From NCBI GenBank assembly GCA_009777515.1, contig WRLR01000019.1, positions 1-47,504 of the forward strand: a stretch of 47,504 nucleotides of DNA, given 5' to 3'. The notes under the pieces were generated by a model that did not search any database, had not been told where the DNA came from, and saw only the letters and a list, made by a program, of their open reading frames with translations. Shown piece after piece: positions 25,377-33,775 of this stretch. How positions within the stretch are numbered: the stretch's first letter is position 1; every line of letters begins with the position of its first letter. The translations under genes and the position numbers were made by a program. The stretch comes from Oscillospiraceae bacterium (lineage in GTDB: Bacteria > Bacillota > Clostridia > WRLR01).

Positions 25377-25515
25377 AGAGGCGTGAAAAGGTCATAATGG
25401 AGCATAAGGAGCATTATGGAGCATAAGAGAGCATCGGGCAAACATAAAGAGGCGCAAAAAGAGCATAACGGATCATAAGGGAGCATAACGGAGCATAAGG
25501 GAGCATAAGGAGCAA
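25364..25515. repeat. tandem GGAGCATAA-type repeats plus a 20-bp direct repeat
   Basis: CGGGCAAACATAAAGAGGCG occurs at 25364-25383, where it includes the stop of the oxidoreductase gene, and again at 25435-25454. Around it, 9-14 base units of the form GGAGCATAAC follow one another up to the start of the next gene. The last unit provides that gene's ribosome site. Confidence 0.8.
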
Positions 25516-25519
25516 GTAT

Positions 25520-26656
25520 ATGAACAAAGAGACCATGACTGGCCGGGAGAGGGTATATAAAACGATACGCCATCAGCCGGTTGACCGCATGCCCATCGAT
25601 TTGGGCTGCCATTTCTCCACCGGCATTTCGGTAGTCGCCTATTGGAACCTGTGCAAATACCTGGGGTTCGACACCGACGACATTGAAATGCCCGACTGCG
25701 TCCAATGCCTTGCCCGCGTGAGCGACGCCGTCGCCGAGCGTTTCCATATCGACACAGTTCTGCTCAATCCGCCATGGCCCAACCCCTGGCGCTGGACGAT
25801 GCGCGAACCATATACGTTTACCGTGCCGGAGACGTTTACCCCGCGCCTGCGCGACGACGGTGCATGGATCATGGAGTCCGGCGAGTACCGCTTGGAAATG
25901 CCGGCCGGCGGGTTCTTTTTCGACGGGGGCTGGCCCGGGTTCATCAGGATGAGCCACGAAGACAACATGAAGTTCTACGCTCAGAGGGCAAAGCAGTTGT
26001 ACGAGGAGACCGACCGCTTCACGATGTACATGGGCTATGGCGCGTATTTCGACGGCCTGGACTTCGCCTGCGACATGCTTACGGACCCCGACGGCAGCAA
26101 GGCGTACAACGAGGAGCGGCTCACATCTAGCATTAGCCATTTTGACGATTTGAACAAATCGTTTGGGCGCTACATCGGGGCAGTGGTCGTCAACAGCGAT
26201 CTTGGGATGCAGACAGGGCCGATGTGCTCGCCGGAGAGCTATGAGGACGTGTGCTACCCCTATCTGAAGCGCTTTTGCGATCATGTGCACGCCGAGAGCG
26301 ATCTGAAAGTGTTCCTCCACTCATGCGGCTCCATCGCCAAGCTTCTACCGTTGATAGTCGACGCAGGCGTTGATATTTTGAACCCTGTGCAGATTTCGGC
26401 CGCCGATATGGACGCGCGCTCGCTAAAGTCCGCCTTTGGCGACAAGGTCACGTTCTGGGGCGGCGGCTGCGACACCCAGCATGTCTTGTGGGCGCTGCCA
26501 CCCGAAGGGGTGGCGGAGCATGTGCGCGGGCAGGTCGCCGCGTTAAAGCCCGGCGGCGGGTTCGTGTTCAATATGGTACACAACATCATGGGCAACGTGC
26601 CGCCGGAAAACATAATAGCGATGCTGGACACGGCTTACGAAGAATCCTGGTACTAG
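25520..26656 (+). CDS. URO-D/MtaA-like protein 3
   Basis: A 378-residue URO-D superfamily protein starting MNKETMTGRERVYKTIRHQP. FLHSCGSIAKLLPLIVDAG gives His267-x-Cys269; TFWGGGCDTQHVL and NMVHNIMGNVPPENI follow. It keeps the HxC pair, but the third zinc-ligand position is not obvious. AGGAG just before ATG 25520 is the last unit of the spacer repeat, so several Shine-Dalgarno-like sequences precede it. It sits between the Gfo/Idh and aldolase genes in one rightward run. Confidence 0.82.
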   Translation: MNKETMTGRERVYKTIRHQPVDRMPIDLGCHFSTGISVVAYWNLCKYLGFDTDDIEMPDCVQCLARVSDAVAERFHIDTVLLNPPWPNPWRWTMREPYTFTVPETFTPRLRDDGAWIMESGEYRLEMPAGGFFFDGGWPGFIRMSHEDNMKFYAQRAKQLYEETDRFTMYMGYGAYFDGLDFACDMLTDPDGSKAYNEERLTSSISHFDDLNKSFGRYIGAVVVNSDLGMQTGPMCSPESYEDVCYPYLKRFCDHVHAESDLKVFLHSCGSIAKLLPLIVDAGVDILNPVQISAADMDARSLKSAFGDKVTFWGGGCDTQHVLWALPPEGVAEHVRGQVAALKPGGGFVFNMVHNIMGNVPPENIIAMLDTAYEESWY

Positions 26657-26711
26657 AGGGGCGTTCAAATGGACATATATACAATGCTGAAGGCAAGCTG
26701 ATTACCACATA
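26657..26711 (+). other. duplicated, decayed copy of the aldolase start region
   Basis: This stretch repeats the ribosome site and first ~15 codons of the aldolase gene (26716-26770) with differences. It forms a 10-codon frame MDIYTMLKAS with stop at 26699-26701, beginning ATG 26669 after GAGGGGC. It may be a broken duplication or act as a short leader. Confidence 0.6.
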
Positions 26712-26728
26712 CTGGAGGGGGCGCTTAA

Positions 26729-27490
26729 ATGGACAAATACACAAAATTAAAGGAAAAACTGATTAACCGCGAAAAGGTGTGCAGCACCGCGTTTTTATTT
26801 ATGGACGAGCCGATGATGATCGGGTATATGGTCAGGGACGAACTGGACTTTTTGATTTTTGATATGGAGCATGGCCGCTTTAACACCGAAAACCTGCCGA
26901 TCAACCTCCACACATGCAGGCTGCTGGGCGTCCCGTCCATCGTGCGCGTCCAGGACACGGCGTATCATCTGATAGCAAAGACTATCGACATGGGGGCCGA
27001 CGGTATAATATTGCCAAGGGTGGAGTCGCTCGAGCAACTCAAAACGGCCTTGGACGCCATCTGTTTTTACCCAGTCGGGAAAAAAGGCTACGGCGGGTAT
27101 TTTCAGTTACGAAATAACGAAAGTTTCGACGCGTTCCAGGACGGCAGGTTCCTCTTCCCGCAGATCGAGTCGCCCAAAGGTATCGAGGCTCTGCCTGCGA
27201 TGCTGTCGGAGTACGGTGGGCGGATATCGGGCATTATCGTGGGGCCGATGGATATGTCGGTTATGGTGGGCACGCCTGCGGATGTCCACAGCGCCGAAAT
27301 GCGGGACGCAGTCTCGCAGGTCATAGACATTTGTAAAAAATCCGAAAAATCGGTGGGCGTCTTTTGTGCCGACACCGATGACGCATTTATATATAAGGAG
27401 ATGGGCGCCAACATATTCTGGATGGCCACCGATCAATTTTTCTTCATGGAGGGCTACAACAGCGCGTTCGAAACCCTTGCCAAGGTATAA
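26729..27490 (+). CDS. HpcH/HpaI-family aldolase (2-oxo acid aldolase)
   Basis: A 253-residue class II aldolase of the HpcH/HpaI/citrate-lyase-beta fold. Diagnostic segments are FDMEHGRFNTENL, MGADGIILPRVES, GKKGYGGYF, FPQIESPKGIEAL (metal-ligand glutamate) and GPMDMSVMVG. Members split 2-keto-3-deoxy sugar acids or related compounds to pyruvate and an aldehyde. GGAGGGGG precedes ATG 26729. It ends the rightward run amidohydrolase, Gfo/Idh, URO-D-like 3, aldolase, and would supply pyruvate if the pathway ends in a keto-deoxy acid. Confidence 0.88.
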   Translation: MDKYTKLKEKLINREKVCSTAFLFMDEPMMIGYMVRDELDFLIFDMEHGRFNTENLPINLHTCRLLGVPSIVRVQDTAYHLIAKTIDMGADGIILPRVESLEQLKTALDAICFYPVGKKGYGGYFQLRNNESFDAFQDGRFLFPQIESPKGIEALPAMLSEYGGRISGIIVGPMDMSVMVGTPADVHSAEMRDAVSQVIDICKKSEKSVGVFCADTDDAFIYKEMGANIFWMATDQFFFMEGYNSAFETLAKV

Positions 27491-27532
27491 TTATAACCGC
27501 ACCAAAGAATAGCCACTATATCATGTCGCCGC

Positions 27533-27602
27533 GTCAATACATTAGTGTCAATACATTAGTGTTAATACATTAGTGTTAATACATTAGCGTCAATACATTA
27601 TC
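27533..27602. repeat. 14-bp tandem repeat, five units
   Basis: GTCAATACATTAGT-type units start at 27533, 27547, 27561, 27575 and 27589. The last contains the stop codon of the leftward methyltransferase gene (27590-27592). Confidence 0.92.
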
Positions 27603-28252
27603 AGATATGGGTCGACCGATCCCACCATGGAATGGTTGGCGTAAAATGCGAAATGCGGCATTGTAAACAGCGTTTCGCCTAAATAATACAGCGACGAGTC
27701 GACGTGTATCTCTTTGCGGAACGCCTTTAAAGTATCATAGTATTCTATAGTGCTTTCGTGCGGAAGGTACAACATTATTGTCGCTTCCCTTGGCTTGTGT
27801 TCCAATGATTTAATGATGTTTTGCGTCACCTTTTTATATATGGACAGATGGAACGGCTCGAAGAAGAAGAATTTGTTTGCGCTATCGTCGATGTCGGCTG
27901 ATTGCGCGTCTATGCGCCGGACGTTAAAAACGGTGTCCGAACCGTGTTCTTGTTGATATTGCGCGACGTTTTTCTGTAACACTTGATACCGCTGCTGGTT
28001 ATTCTCATATCCGGTCACGCGGGGGCACGAATGCTTCGCCGCCATAAAAAGTACACGCCCCTTGCCGCACCCAAAATCGACCAGATGGTCATCCTCCGCA
28101 AATGGGAATATTTGAAACAGCCGCTCCAGAAAAAAATACGACGTCGCTTCGTAGATATTGTCATGTTCATTTTCTTTGATGTCGTCGCTGGGCTCCCTGT
28201 ATGTAGATATGTTTAGGTAGGCATCATAAAATGTTTCAATCAATGTATCCAA
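27590..28252 (-). CDS. class I SAM-dependent methyltransferase
   Basis: A 220-residue protein with the SAM motif LVDFGCGKGRVLFMAAKH and an acidic post-motif region (TGYENNQQRYQVLQ). FFFFEPFHLSIY takes the place of the usual motif IV (NPPY), as in a group of small uncharacterised methyltransferases. The substrate is not recognisable. It converges with the aldolase gene and does not overlap its neighbours. Its last codons and stop fall in the 14-bp tandem repeat. Confidence 0.75.
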   Translation of the reverse strand: MDTLIETFYDAYLNISTYREPSDDIKENEHDNIYEATSYFFLERLFQIFPFAEDDHLVDFGCGKGRVLFMAAKHSCPRVTGYENNQQRYQVLQKNVAQYQQEHGSDTVFNVRRIDAQSADIDDSANKFFFFEPFHLSIYKKVTQNIIKSLEHKPREATIMLYLPHESTIEYYDTLKAFRKEIHVDSSLYYLGETLFTMPHFAFYANHSMVGSVDPYLIMY

Positions 28253-28326
28253 TATGCATCTCCTATGTATCTCTCATTCCCGTGCCAACCGCGCCAAACC
28301 GCCATGCCCCGTTAACATGTGCGTTT

Positions 28327-29790
28327 TTAATCGAAAATTTTTCCGGGGTTTAAAATATTTTTTGGGTCGAACGCGGCTTTTACGCGGCGCATCAGGGCGA
28401 TTGCGTCGTCCCCGTGCTGCCTTAACAGATACTCTTTTTTCGCTATGCCGATGCCGTGCTCGCCGGACACCTGCCCGCCCATTTCCGCCGCCTTATCGTA
28501 CATCCTGTAAAAAGCTTCCGCCATGAGGGCATTCCATTTTTCCTCGTCCAAATCGTCGCGGCAGAGGTAGATGTGGATGTTGCCGTCGCCTGCATGCCCG
28601 AAGCTGGGGATGCGCATGCCCAATTCGTCGGCCAGCCTATGCGTGAAGCGGATGAACTCGGCGATGCATTTGCGCGGCAGTACGACGTCGCATTCGTCCA
28701 GCATCGTCGTAGAGGCTTTGATGGCCTCGAGGAAGGCGCCCCGCGCGTTCCAGACGACGCCCTTGCGCTCGTCCGTATCCACGATGTAGACGTCCGCCGC
28801 CGACCGGCTGAGGCAATGATCCGCCACTGCTTCGTACTCCTGTTCCACGCGCGCCCTGTCGATGCCGTCGAATGTGAGCAGTAGATAGGCGGGGTAGCGT
28901 GTGTCGGGGAATTTTTTGCCCAGGTATTCCTCCGCGAACAGGATGGTCTCGCGCGACATGTACTCCACGGCGGCGGGGATGACTTTCATTTTGAGTATCT
29001 CCAGGACGTCGTCGAGCGCGTCTTCGATGTTCCTGTATGGTATCAATAAACTGACGGTGCAGGCTGGGAGCGGCATTAATTTCATAATGGCCTCCGTAAT
29101 GACCGCCAGCGTCCCTTCCGAGCCGATTACCAGGTCCTTGAGGCTGTATCCGGAACTGTTTTTTACGACTTTGCCGCCCAGTTCCATCACCTGGCCGTCG
29201 GGCAGAACGACCGTCAAGCCGCGCACATAGTCCCGCGTGACACCATATTTTACCGCGCGCATCCCGCCCGCGTTCGTGCTGATATTTCCGCCGATGGTGG
29301 CCGACTTTTCGCCCGGGTCGGGGGGATACAGGAAGCCCCGTGACGACACATGCTCCGCAAGGTCCATCAGCAGCACGCCGGGCTGCACTGTCACCGTGGC
29401 GTTGTCCGCGTCGAGTTCCAAAATGCGGTTCATGCGCGTGGTTTCCAGCATGACGCCGCCTTCGATGGCCACCGCCCCGCCGACAAGCCCCGTGCCGGAG
29501 CCACGCACCACTACGGGTATGTTCCGTTCATGCGCTATCCGCATGACTGCGGAGACTTCCTCTGTGGTTTCCGCCTTTATCAAAACGTCCGGCATGTGCT
29601 TCATGCTGACCATTTCGTCGTGGCTGTAGTCGTCGCTGATCGCGGCGCCTGTCAGGCAACGATCTAAATCTGTACTGTCGCGCAGAGCGCCGCTATCGCG
29701 CAGATTGCCGCTATCGCGCAGATTGCTGCTGTCGCACAGGGCGGCGCGGAAGCGTTCGATATCAGCTGCTGTAACGCGGTTGTATGCCAT
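28327..29790 (-). CDS. FAD-binding oxidase, GlcD/LctD-type (D-2-hydroxyacid dehydrogenase)
   Basis: A 487-residue flavoprotein. The PP-loop is [16 protein letters not shown], then [20 protein letters not shown], and the C-terminal domain ends with [14 protein letters not shown] and ILNPGKIFD. Close relatives oxidise lactate, glycolate or similar hydroxyacids. With EtfB and EtfA directly upstream, the gene order matches the bifurcating lactate dehydrogenase LctBCD of acetogens. Residues about 20-41 are a repeat [17 protein letters not shown] near the N-terminus. AAAGGA lies before ATG 29790, 36 bases after the EtfA stop. Confidence 0.88.
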   Translation of the reverse strand: MAYNRVTAADIERFRAALCDSSNLRDSGNLRDSGALRDSTDLDRCLTGAAISDDYSHDEMVSMKHMPDVLIKAETTEEVSAVMRIAHERNIPVVVRGSGTGLVGGAVAIEGGVMLETTRMNRILELDADNATVTVQPGVLLMDLAEHVSSRGFLYPPDPGEKSATIGGNISTNAGGMRAVKYGVTRDYVRGLTVVLPDGQVMELGGKVVKNSSGYSLKDLVIGSEGTLAVITEAIMKLMPLPACTVSLLIPYRNIEDALDDVLEILKMKVIPAAVEYMSRETILFAEEYLGKKFPDTRYPAYLLLTFDGIDRARVEQEYEAVADHCLSRSAADVYIVDTDERKGVVWNARGAFLEAIKASTTMLDECDVVLPRKCIAEFIRFTHRLADELGMRIPSFGHAGDGNIHIYLCRDDLDEEKWNALMAEAFYRMYDKAAEMGGQVSGEHGIGIAKKEYLLRQHGDDAIALMRRVKAAFDPKNILNPGKIFD

Positions 29791-29826
29791 GTCCGGTCAG
29801 TCCTTTCAATAATTTAGATCCAACGA

Positions 29827-31326
29827 TCACATGGCAGGCTGGTGGCCGCCGCATGACGCAATTAATATTGGCAATATATCATATAGGTCGCCGACTGCCG
29901 CGTAATGGGCGATGCCAAAAATCGGCGCGCCTGGATCCTCGTTTATTGCGATGATGCACTTGCATCCGCGCATGCCCGCCATGAATTGCACCGAGCCCGA
30001 TATGCCGATGGTAATAATCAACTCCGCGCCCGTCGTGCGCCCGCTGAGGCCTATCTGGCGGCGCGGGTCGAACCAGCCGTTTTCTATCAGCGGGCGGGTG
30101 CATGCGATTTGCGCGCCGAACAAACGCGCCAGTTCCTCCGCCAACGCAAGGTCTTCCTTCTTTTTAAAACCGCGCCCCACAGCGACAACGCGCTTTGCTT
30201 CCGATATATCGATATACGAGGGCTTGTCCTCTACGTTCAATATTTCGATGCCGCTGTTAAGTTTTTCCGGCGCGAGCGCCATACGCCTCAGCACGCCGGC
30301 TGAAACAGTGGCGTCTGCGTTGGTGGCGCCCGTGCCACTGGCGACCGCGTCGGCAACGCCGACGTCTGGGACTTTTGTGGATGCGGCGGTTACGCCAATG
30401 TCCGGGTCTTGGGCTGCAGCGGCGAATACTTTATACCGCACCGTGCAAAACTGGGGCCTGTGGCTGGGCGTTACGATCTGCGCCATCACATTGCCGCCGA
30501 ACGCGGGGCGTATTTGCACCAGCTCCGTGCCGTTCCTCATTTCGAGCGCCGTGCAGTCTGCCGTAATGCCCGTGCGGAACCTGGCGGCTACGCGCGGCGC
30601 CAGCGAGCGCCCGATGTGCGTGGCGCCGACCAGTACCGCCGAAGGCCTGGCATGTTCGATAAAATCGGCAAACGCGTTGGCATATGGTTCGATACGGAAC
30701 ACTTCGAGCGCCGGGTCGCAGTAGGTGTACAGCATGTCGACGCCCCTACCCCTGTTGCCGCCCTTACTATTACCCACGCATATGCCCCTGCTACCGCTTA
30801 TGCCTTCGCCGCTACCCTCGCCCCCGCCCATGCCTTTGCCGCTATCCTCGCCACCGCTACCGCTCCCGAGTAGCGCGTCTAATACTTGGGCGTCCTCCGC
30901 CCCGCCAATGAATACGCCATATACCGGCGCGCCGCTTCCGGCCAGCTCCCTGGCTTTTGCTATCAGCTCCATCGTTACCGGGTGCAGCCGTCCCCGCTGG
31001 TATTCCGCGAACACAGCAATACCACGCCATTCGTGATCCCTGTTTTCCCTATGTTCCCAATGCTCCCTATGTACCCCAAGTACCTCATGCTCTCCATGTT
31101 TTGCACCCATATTGAGCGCATCTTCGCCGCCACCGTCCGGCGCGTCGTTCTCCAACGTTATCGCGCCCGGCGGGCCGTCGTTCACGCAGACGCCGCACAT
31201 CCTGCAACCGGGGTCAATGCTCAATGTGCCGCCCTGGTATGAAATGGACGAAAAAGGGCACAGCCCGACAAGGCTGTGCGCTATGTCCGCAGTGATGTTT
31301 TCATGATGTATTTTTAGATATTCCAC
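29827..31326 (-). CDS. etfA: electron-transfer flavoprotein alpha subunit with N-terminal Fe-S domain
   Basis: A 499-residue EtfA, far longer than the usual ~320-400. The N-terminus carries cysteines 23, 41, 44 and 47 (CRMCGVCV), enough for one [4Fe-4S] cluster, as in EtfA of lactate and caffeyl-CoA bifurcating complexes. The FAD domain is near the C-terminus (GLSGRTTGAELIITIGISGS, then INEDPGAPIFGIAHYA). Low-complexity insertions lie at about 71-101 (His/Glu-rich), 152-196 (Gly/Ser-rich) and 308-343 (Ala/Thr/Asp). It appears to start at GTG 31326 without a good ribosome site. A 127-base AT-rich spacer separates it from etfB. Confidence 0.87.
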   Translation of the reverse strand: MEYLKIHHENITADIAHSLVGLCPFSSISYQGGTLSIDPGCRMCGVCVNDGPPGAITLENDAPDGGGEDALNMGAKHGEHEVLGVHREHWEHRENRDHEWRGIAVFAEYQRGRLHPVTMELIAKARELAGSGAPVYGVFIGGAEDAQVLDALLGSGSGGEDSGKGMGGGEGSGEGISGSRGICVGNSKGGNRGRGVDMLYTYCDPALEVFRIEPYANAFADFIEHARPSAVLVGATHIGRSLAPRVAARFRTGITADCTALEMRNGTELVQIRPAFGGNVMAQIVTPSHRPQFCTVRYKVFAAAAQDPDIGVTAASTKVPDVGVADAVASGTGATNADATVSAGVLRRMALAPEKLNSGIEILNVEDKPSYIDISEAKRVVAVGRGFKKKEDLALAEELARLFGAQIACTRPLIENGWFDPRRQIGLSGRTTGAELIITIGISGSVQFMAGMRGCKCIIAINEDPGAPIFGIAHYAAVGDLYDILPILIASCGGHQPAM

Positions 31327-31453
31327 AATTTATATCCGTGCATAAATTCTTATATTATTACGTATATTATTCCGTAATTTATACGTACATTAATAAATAT
31401 ATTAATCCGTATTAATCATTCAATGTTAATTATCATTATAATTTATTTGGGCG

Positions 31454-32404
31454 TCACAAAAATTTGTTTTCGTCAATGACAGCCGCGAGCCTCGCCGCCA
31501 CCACCGCGCCGCTGCCTGTGATTACTTCGCGGCTTGCGCCGGCCGGCGGCGGATATATGCGCTCCACCTGCGTCGGCGAGCCGGACAGGCCGTAAAAACC
31601 TTCATCGCGATTATCGCCGCCGTGAATGCCTGCGCCCCCACCTGCATTGTCACCAGCAGCACCTGCGCCGCCATCTGCGAAGCTTCCATTACTAATATCA
31701 AGCATCGTCATTATCCGGACGGGATCGGCTGCAATCGCCCGTTTCCGCTTGTATGAGGGGAGCCTCGGCGTGTTAATGCCGCCATCTGCGCACAGCAGGC
31801 ATGGCGGCACAATACGCTGCGTTATAATGCTGTCATCCTGGCCAACCGTTACTATTAGCCCGCCAGCGTCCGGGCGTATGGACAATACGCCCGTCGTGTG
31901 CGGGATGCCGAGAAATTCCGCCAACTCCGGCCCGACCTGCGCCGTGTCGCCGTCGGTCGTCTGCCGACCACAGATGATTACGTCAAATCCTATAAACGAT
32001 ATTGCCCGGCTGAGGGTATATGCCGTAGCTAATACGTCCGACCCCGCGAAGCGGGCGTCGCTAAGCAAAACGGCCTGATCGACGCCCATGTACACTGTTT
32101 CTAAAAGGGCTTCGCGCGCTTGGGGCGGCCCCATGCTAATCGAAGTCACCCCACCGCCCCTAGTACTGCCGCCCGCGTCGCTGTTTACGTTGCTGCTTTC
32201 GCCGACGCCCTTACCGCCACTGCCTTCACCGCCACCCGCGCCGTCGGCCACTGCCTCGGAGAGGGCAATGGCCGCTTCGACGGCGAACAGATCGTACGGG
32301 TTGAGCTTAGCCTCTACTCCGTCTCGTTTGAGCACGCCCGTCTCCGGATCCATCTCCGCAGAAGCGGCGCCAGGGACCTGTTTTACACAAACAATAATGT
32401 TCAA
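31454..32404 (-). CDS. etfB: electron-transfer flavoprotein beta subunit
   Basis: A 316-residue EtfB; the usual length is about 260. Family motifs are MNIIVCVKQVPG, NPYDLFAVEAAIAL, SMGPPQAREALLE, DVIICGRQTTDGDTAQVGPE and LPSYKRKRAI. Two Gly/Ser-rich inserts lie at about 53-85 and near residue 245-270 (GGAGAAGDNAGGGAGIHGGD). The first interrupts the loop between helix and the conserved strand SISMGPPQA. It starts at TTG 32404, 26 bases after the Gfo/Idh stop, with only a GGGTTGG site. It would carry the FAD of the bifurcating complex with EtfA and the GlcD-type enzyme. Confidence 0.88.
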   Translation of the reverse strand: MNIIVCVKQVPGAASAEMDPETGVLKRDGVEAKLNPYDLFAVEAAIALSEAVADGAGGGEGSGGKGVGESSNVNSDAGGSTRGGGVTSISMGPPQAREALLETVYMGVDQAVLLSDARFAGSDVLATAYTLSRAISFIGFDVIICGRQTTDGDTAQVGPELAEFLGIPHTTGVLSIRPDAGGLIVTVGQDDSIITQRIVPPCLLCADGGINTPRLPSYKRKRAIAADPVRIMTMLDISNGSFADGGAGAAGDNAGGGAGIHGGDNRDEGFYGLSGSPTQVERIYPPPAGASREVITGSGAVVAARLAAVIDENKFL

Positions 32405-32430
32405 AATCTGCCAACCCCAAACCCAAAATA

Positions 32431-33525
32431 CTAAACAGGCTTCCGATCCTTGAATTCAATCGTCTTGCCCGTCTTTGACGATGTATAAATAGCCTCCAGT
32501 ATCTCCGACACGACGAGCGCCTCCTCGGGCTTGACCATCGGCTCGCCATTGCCCTTGACCGCCTCGATCCACTGCCACGCGTCGTACTCCACTCCCGTCA
32601 TACGGTCGCCGAAGCGGCGCGGCCGCTGATGGCTCTCCACCTGAATCTTGTTGAGATATAGAATGCCATCGGCCTCGCCGTTGAGACGCAGCCCGTCGCT
32701 GAAATCGATGCCCGCCTTTGTGCCGCACAGCGATATCGAGCCGAATTGATCCTCCGGCAGGTTGATCATCCATGAGCACTCAATATTCATGATCATGCCG
32801 TTTTCGAACTGCACGAACGCAAAAGCCGAATCCTCGACTTCGAAGTCCTCGGGCTTCCATGTGCCCCATCCGGGTGCGTTCGCGGCGTTGGGGGTCTTGC
32901 CGAGGTTGAGGAAGGTTTTGGCGGTGACGGACTTGACGTCGTAATTGCCCGTCAGCCACATCACGCGGTCGACGGAGTGCGTCGCAATATCGATGATGGG
33001 TCCGCCTCCTTGGGCCTCTTTGTTGAGGAAAACGCCCCAGCAGGGCACGCCGCGCCTGCGCAGGCATACTGCCCTCGTATAATATATGTCGCCCAGCACG
33101 CCGTCCGCGACCAGCTTGCGCGCGTACATCTGCGAAGCGTCGGAGCGTCCGTTGTAGCCGATGGACAGCAGCTTGCCGGTCTTTTTATGCACGTCCAGCA
33201 TTTTCCTGGCTTCGGCGGCCGTTTTAGCCATGGGCTTCTCGCACATAACATGCTTGCCCGCTTCCATCGCGGCGATGGATATTTCGGCATGGGAGATATT
33301 CGGCGTCAACACATGCACGACTTCAATATCCTTAATCTTCAGCAATTCATGATAATCCGTGAATGTCTTCGCGCCCTCCGCCCCATATTCGGCGGCTGCT
33401 TTGGCAGCCCGCTCCGGGATGATGTCGCAAAATGCGACCATCTCAATGTCAGATAGCTTTTTCAACGACGGCATATGTTTGCCGTTGGCAATGCCCCCGC
33501 AACCTACGATACCAATTTTAACCAT
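32431..33525 (-). CDS. Gfo/Idh/MocA-family oxidoreductase
   Basis: A 364-residue NAD(P)-dependent oxidoreductase: IGIVGCGGIANGKHMPSL for the nucleotide, CEKPMA with the catalytic lysine, and DIATHSVDRVMWL with the conserved His. ATG 33525 has GAGGAGG nearby; longer frames to 33639 cross the promoter. It is the first gene of the leftward operon Gfo/Idh, etfB, etfA, GlcD-type oxidase, so it probably makes or consumes the hydroxyacid or the NADH used by that complex. It has no internal repeat and is a useful comparison for the repeat-bearing paralogue at 24.2 kb. Confidence 0.9.
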   Translation of the reverse strand: MVKIGIVGCGGIANGKHMPSLKKLSDIEMVAFCDIIPERAAKAAAEYGAEGAKTFTDYHELLKIKDIEVVHVLTPNISHAEISIAAMEAGKHVMCEKPMAKTAAEARKMLDVHKKTGKLLSIGYNGRSDASQMYARKLVADGVLGDIYYTRAVCLRRRGVPCWGVFLNKEAQGGGPIIDIATHSVDRVMWLTGNYDVKSVTAKTFLNLGKTPNAANAPGWGTWKPEDFEVEDSAFAFVQFENGMIMNIECSWMINLPEDQFGSISLCGTKAGIDFSDGLRLNGEADGILYLNKIQVESHQRPRRFGDRMTGVEYDAWQWIEAVKGNGEPMVKPEEALVVSEILEAIYTSSKTGKTIEFKDRKPV

Positions 33526-33543
33526 GGAAACCTCCTCGCAACT

Positions 33544-33616
33544 TGTATAATAAATAAAATAAAATCGCCAACATCGACGCCCTATAAACATATAGAAATT
33601 ATTGACTTTCGTCAAT
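33544..33616 (-). promoter_or_regulatory. putative promoter and upstream operator of the Gfo/Idh-Etf operon
   Basis: On the minus strand TTGGCG (plus 33566-33571), 16 bases, TATACA (plus 33544-33549). Upstream, ATTGAC-TTTC-GTCAAT at 33601-33616 is a perfect 6+6 palindrome, a plausible regulator site. Confidence 0.45.
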
Positions 33617-33640
33617 GGCGTTGTGATGATATAAATCATT

Positions 33641-33670
33641 TTGCGCCTATTTGCGCCTATTTGCGCCTAT
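33641..33670. repeat. 10-bp tandem repeat, three perfect units
   Basis: TTGCGCCTAT occurs three times in direct succession between the divergent Gfo/Idh and GTPase genes. Confidence 0.9.
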
Positions 33671-33775
33671 TTTACGTCCATGCATGGAATTATTTAAGGT
33701 ATAATAAAATATGGTTAATATGACTCATGATAAGACATAAATATTTATTAACAGAAAGCATGGTTGCAGGAGCGT

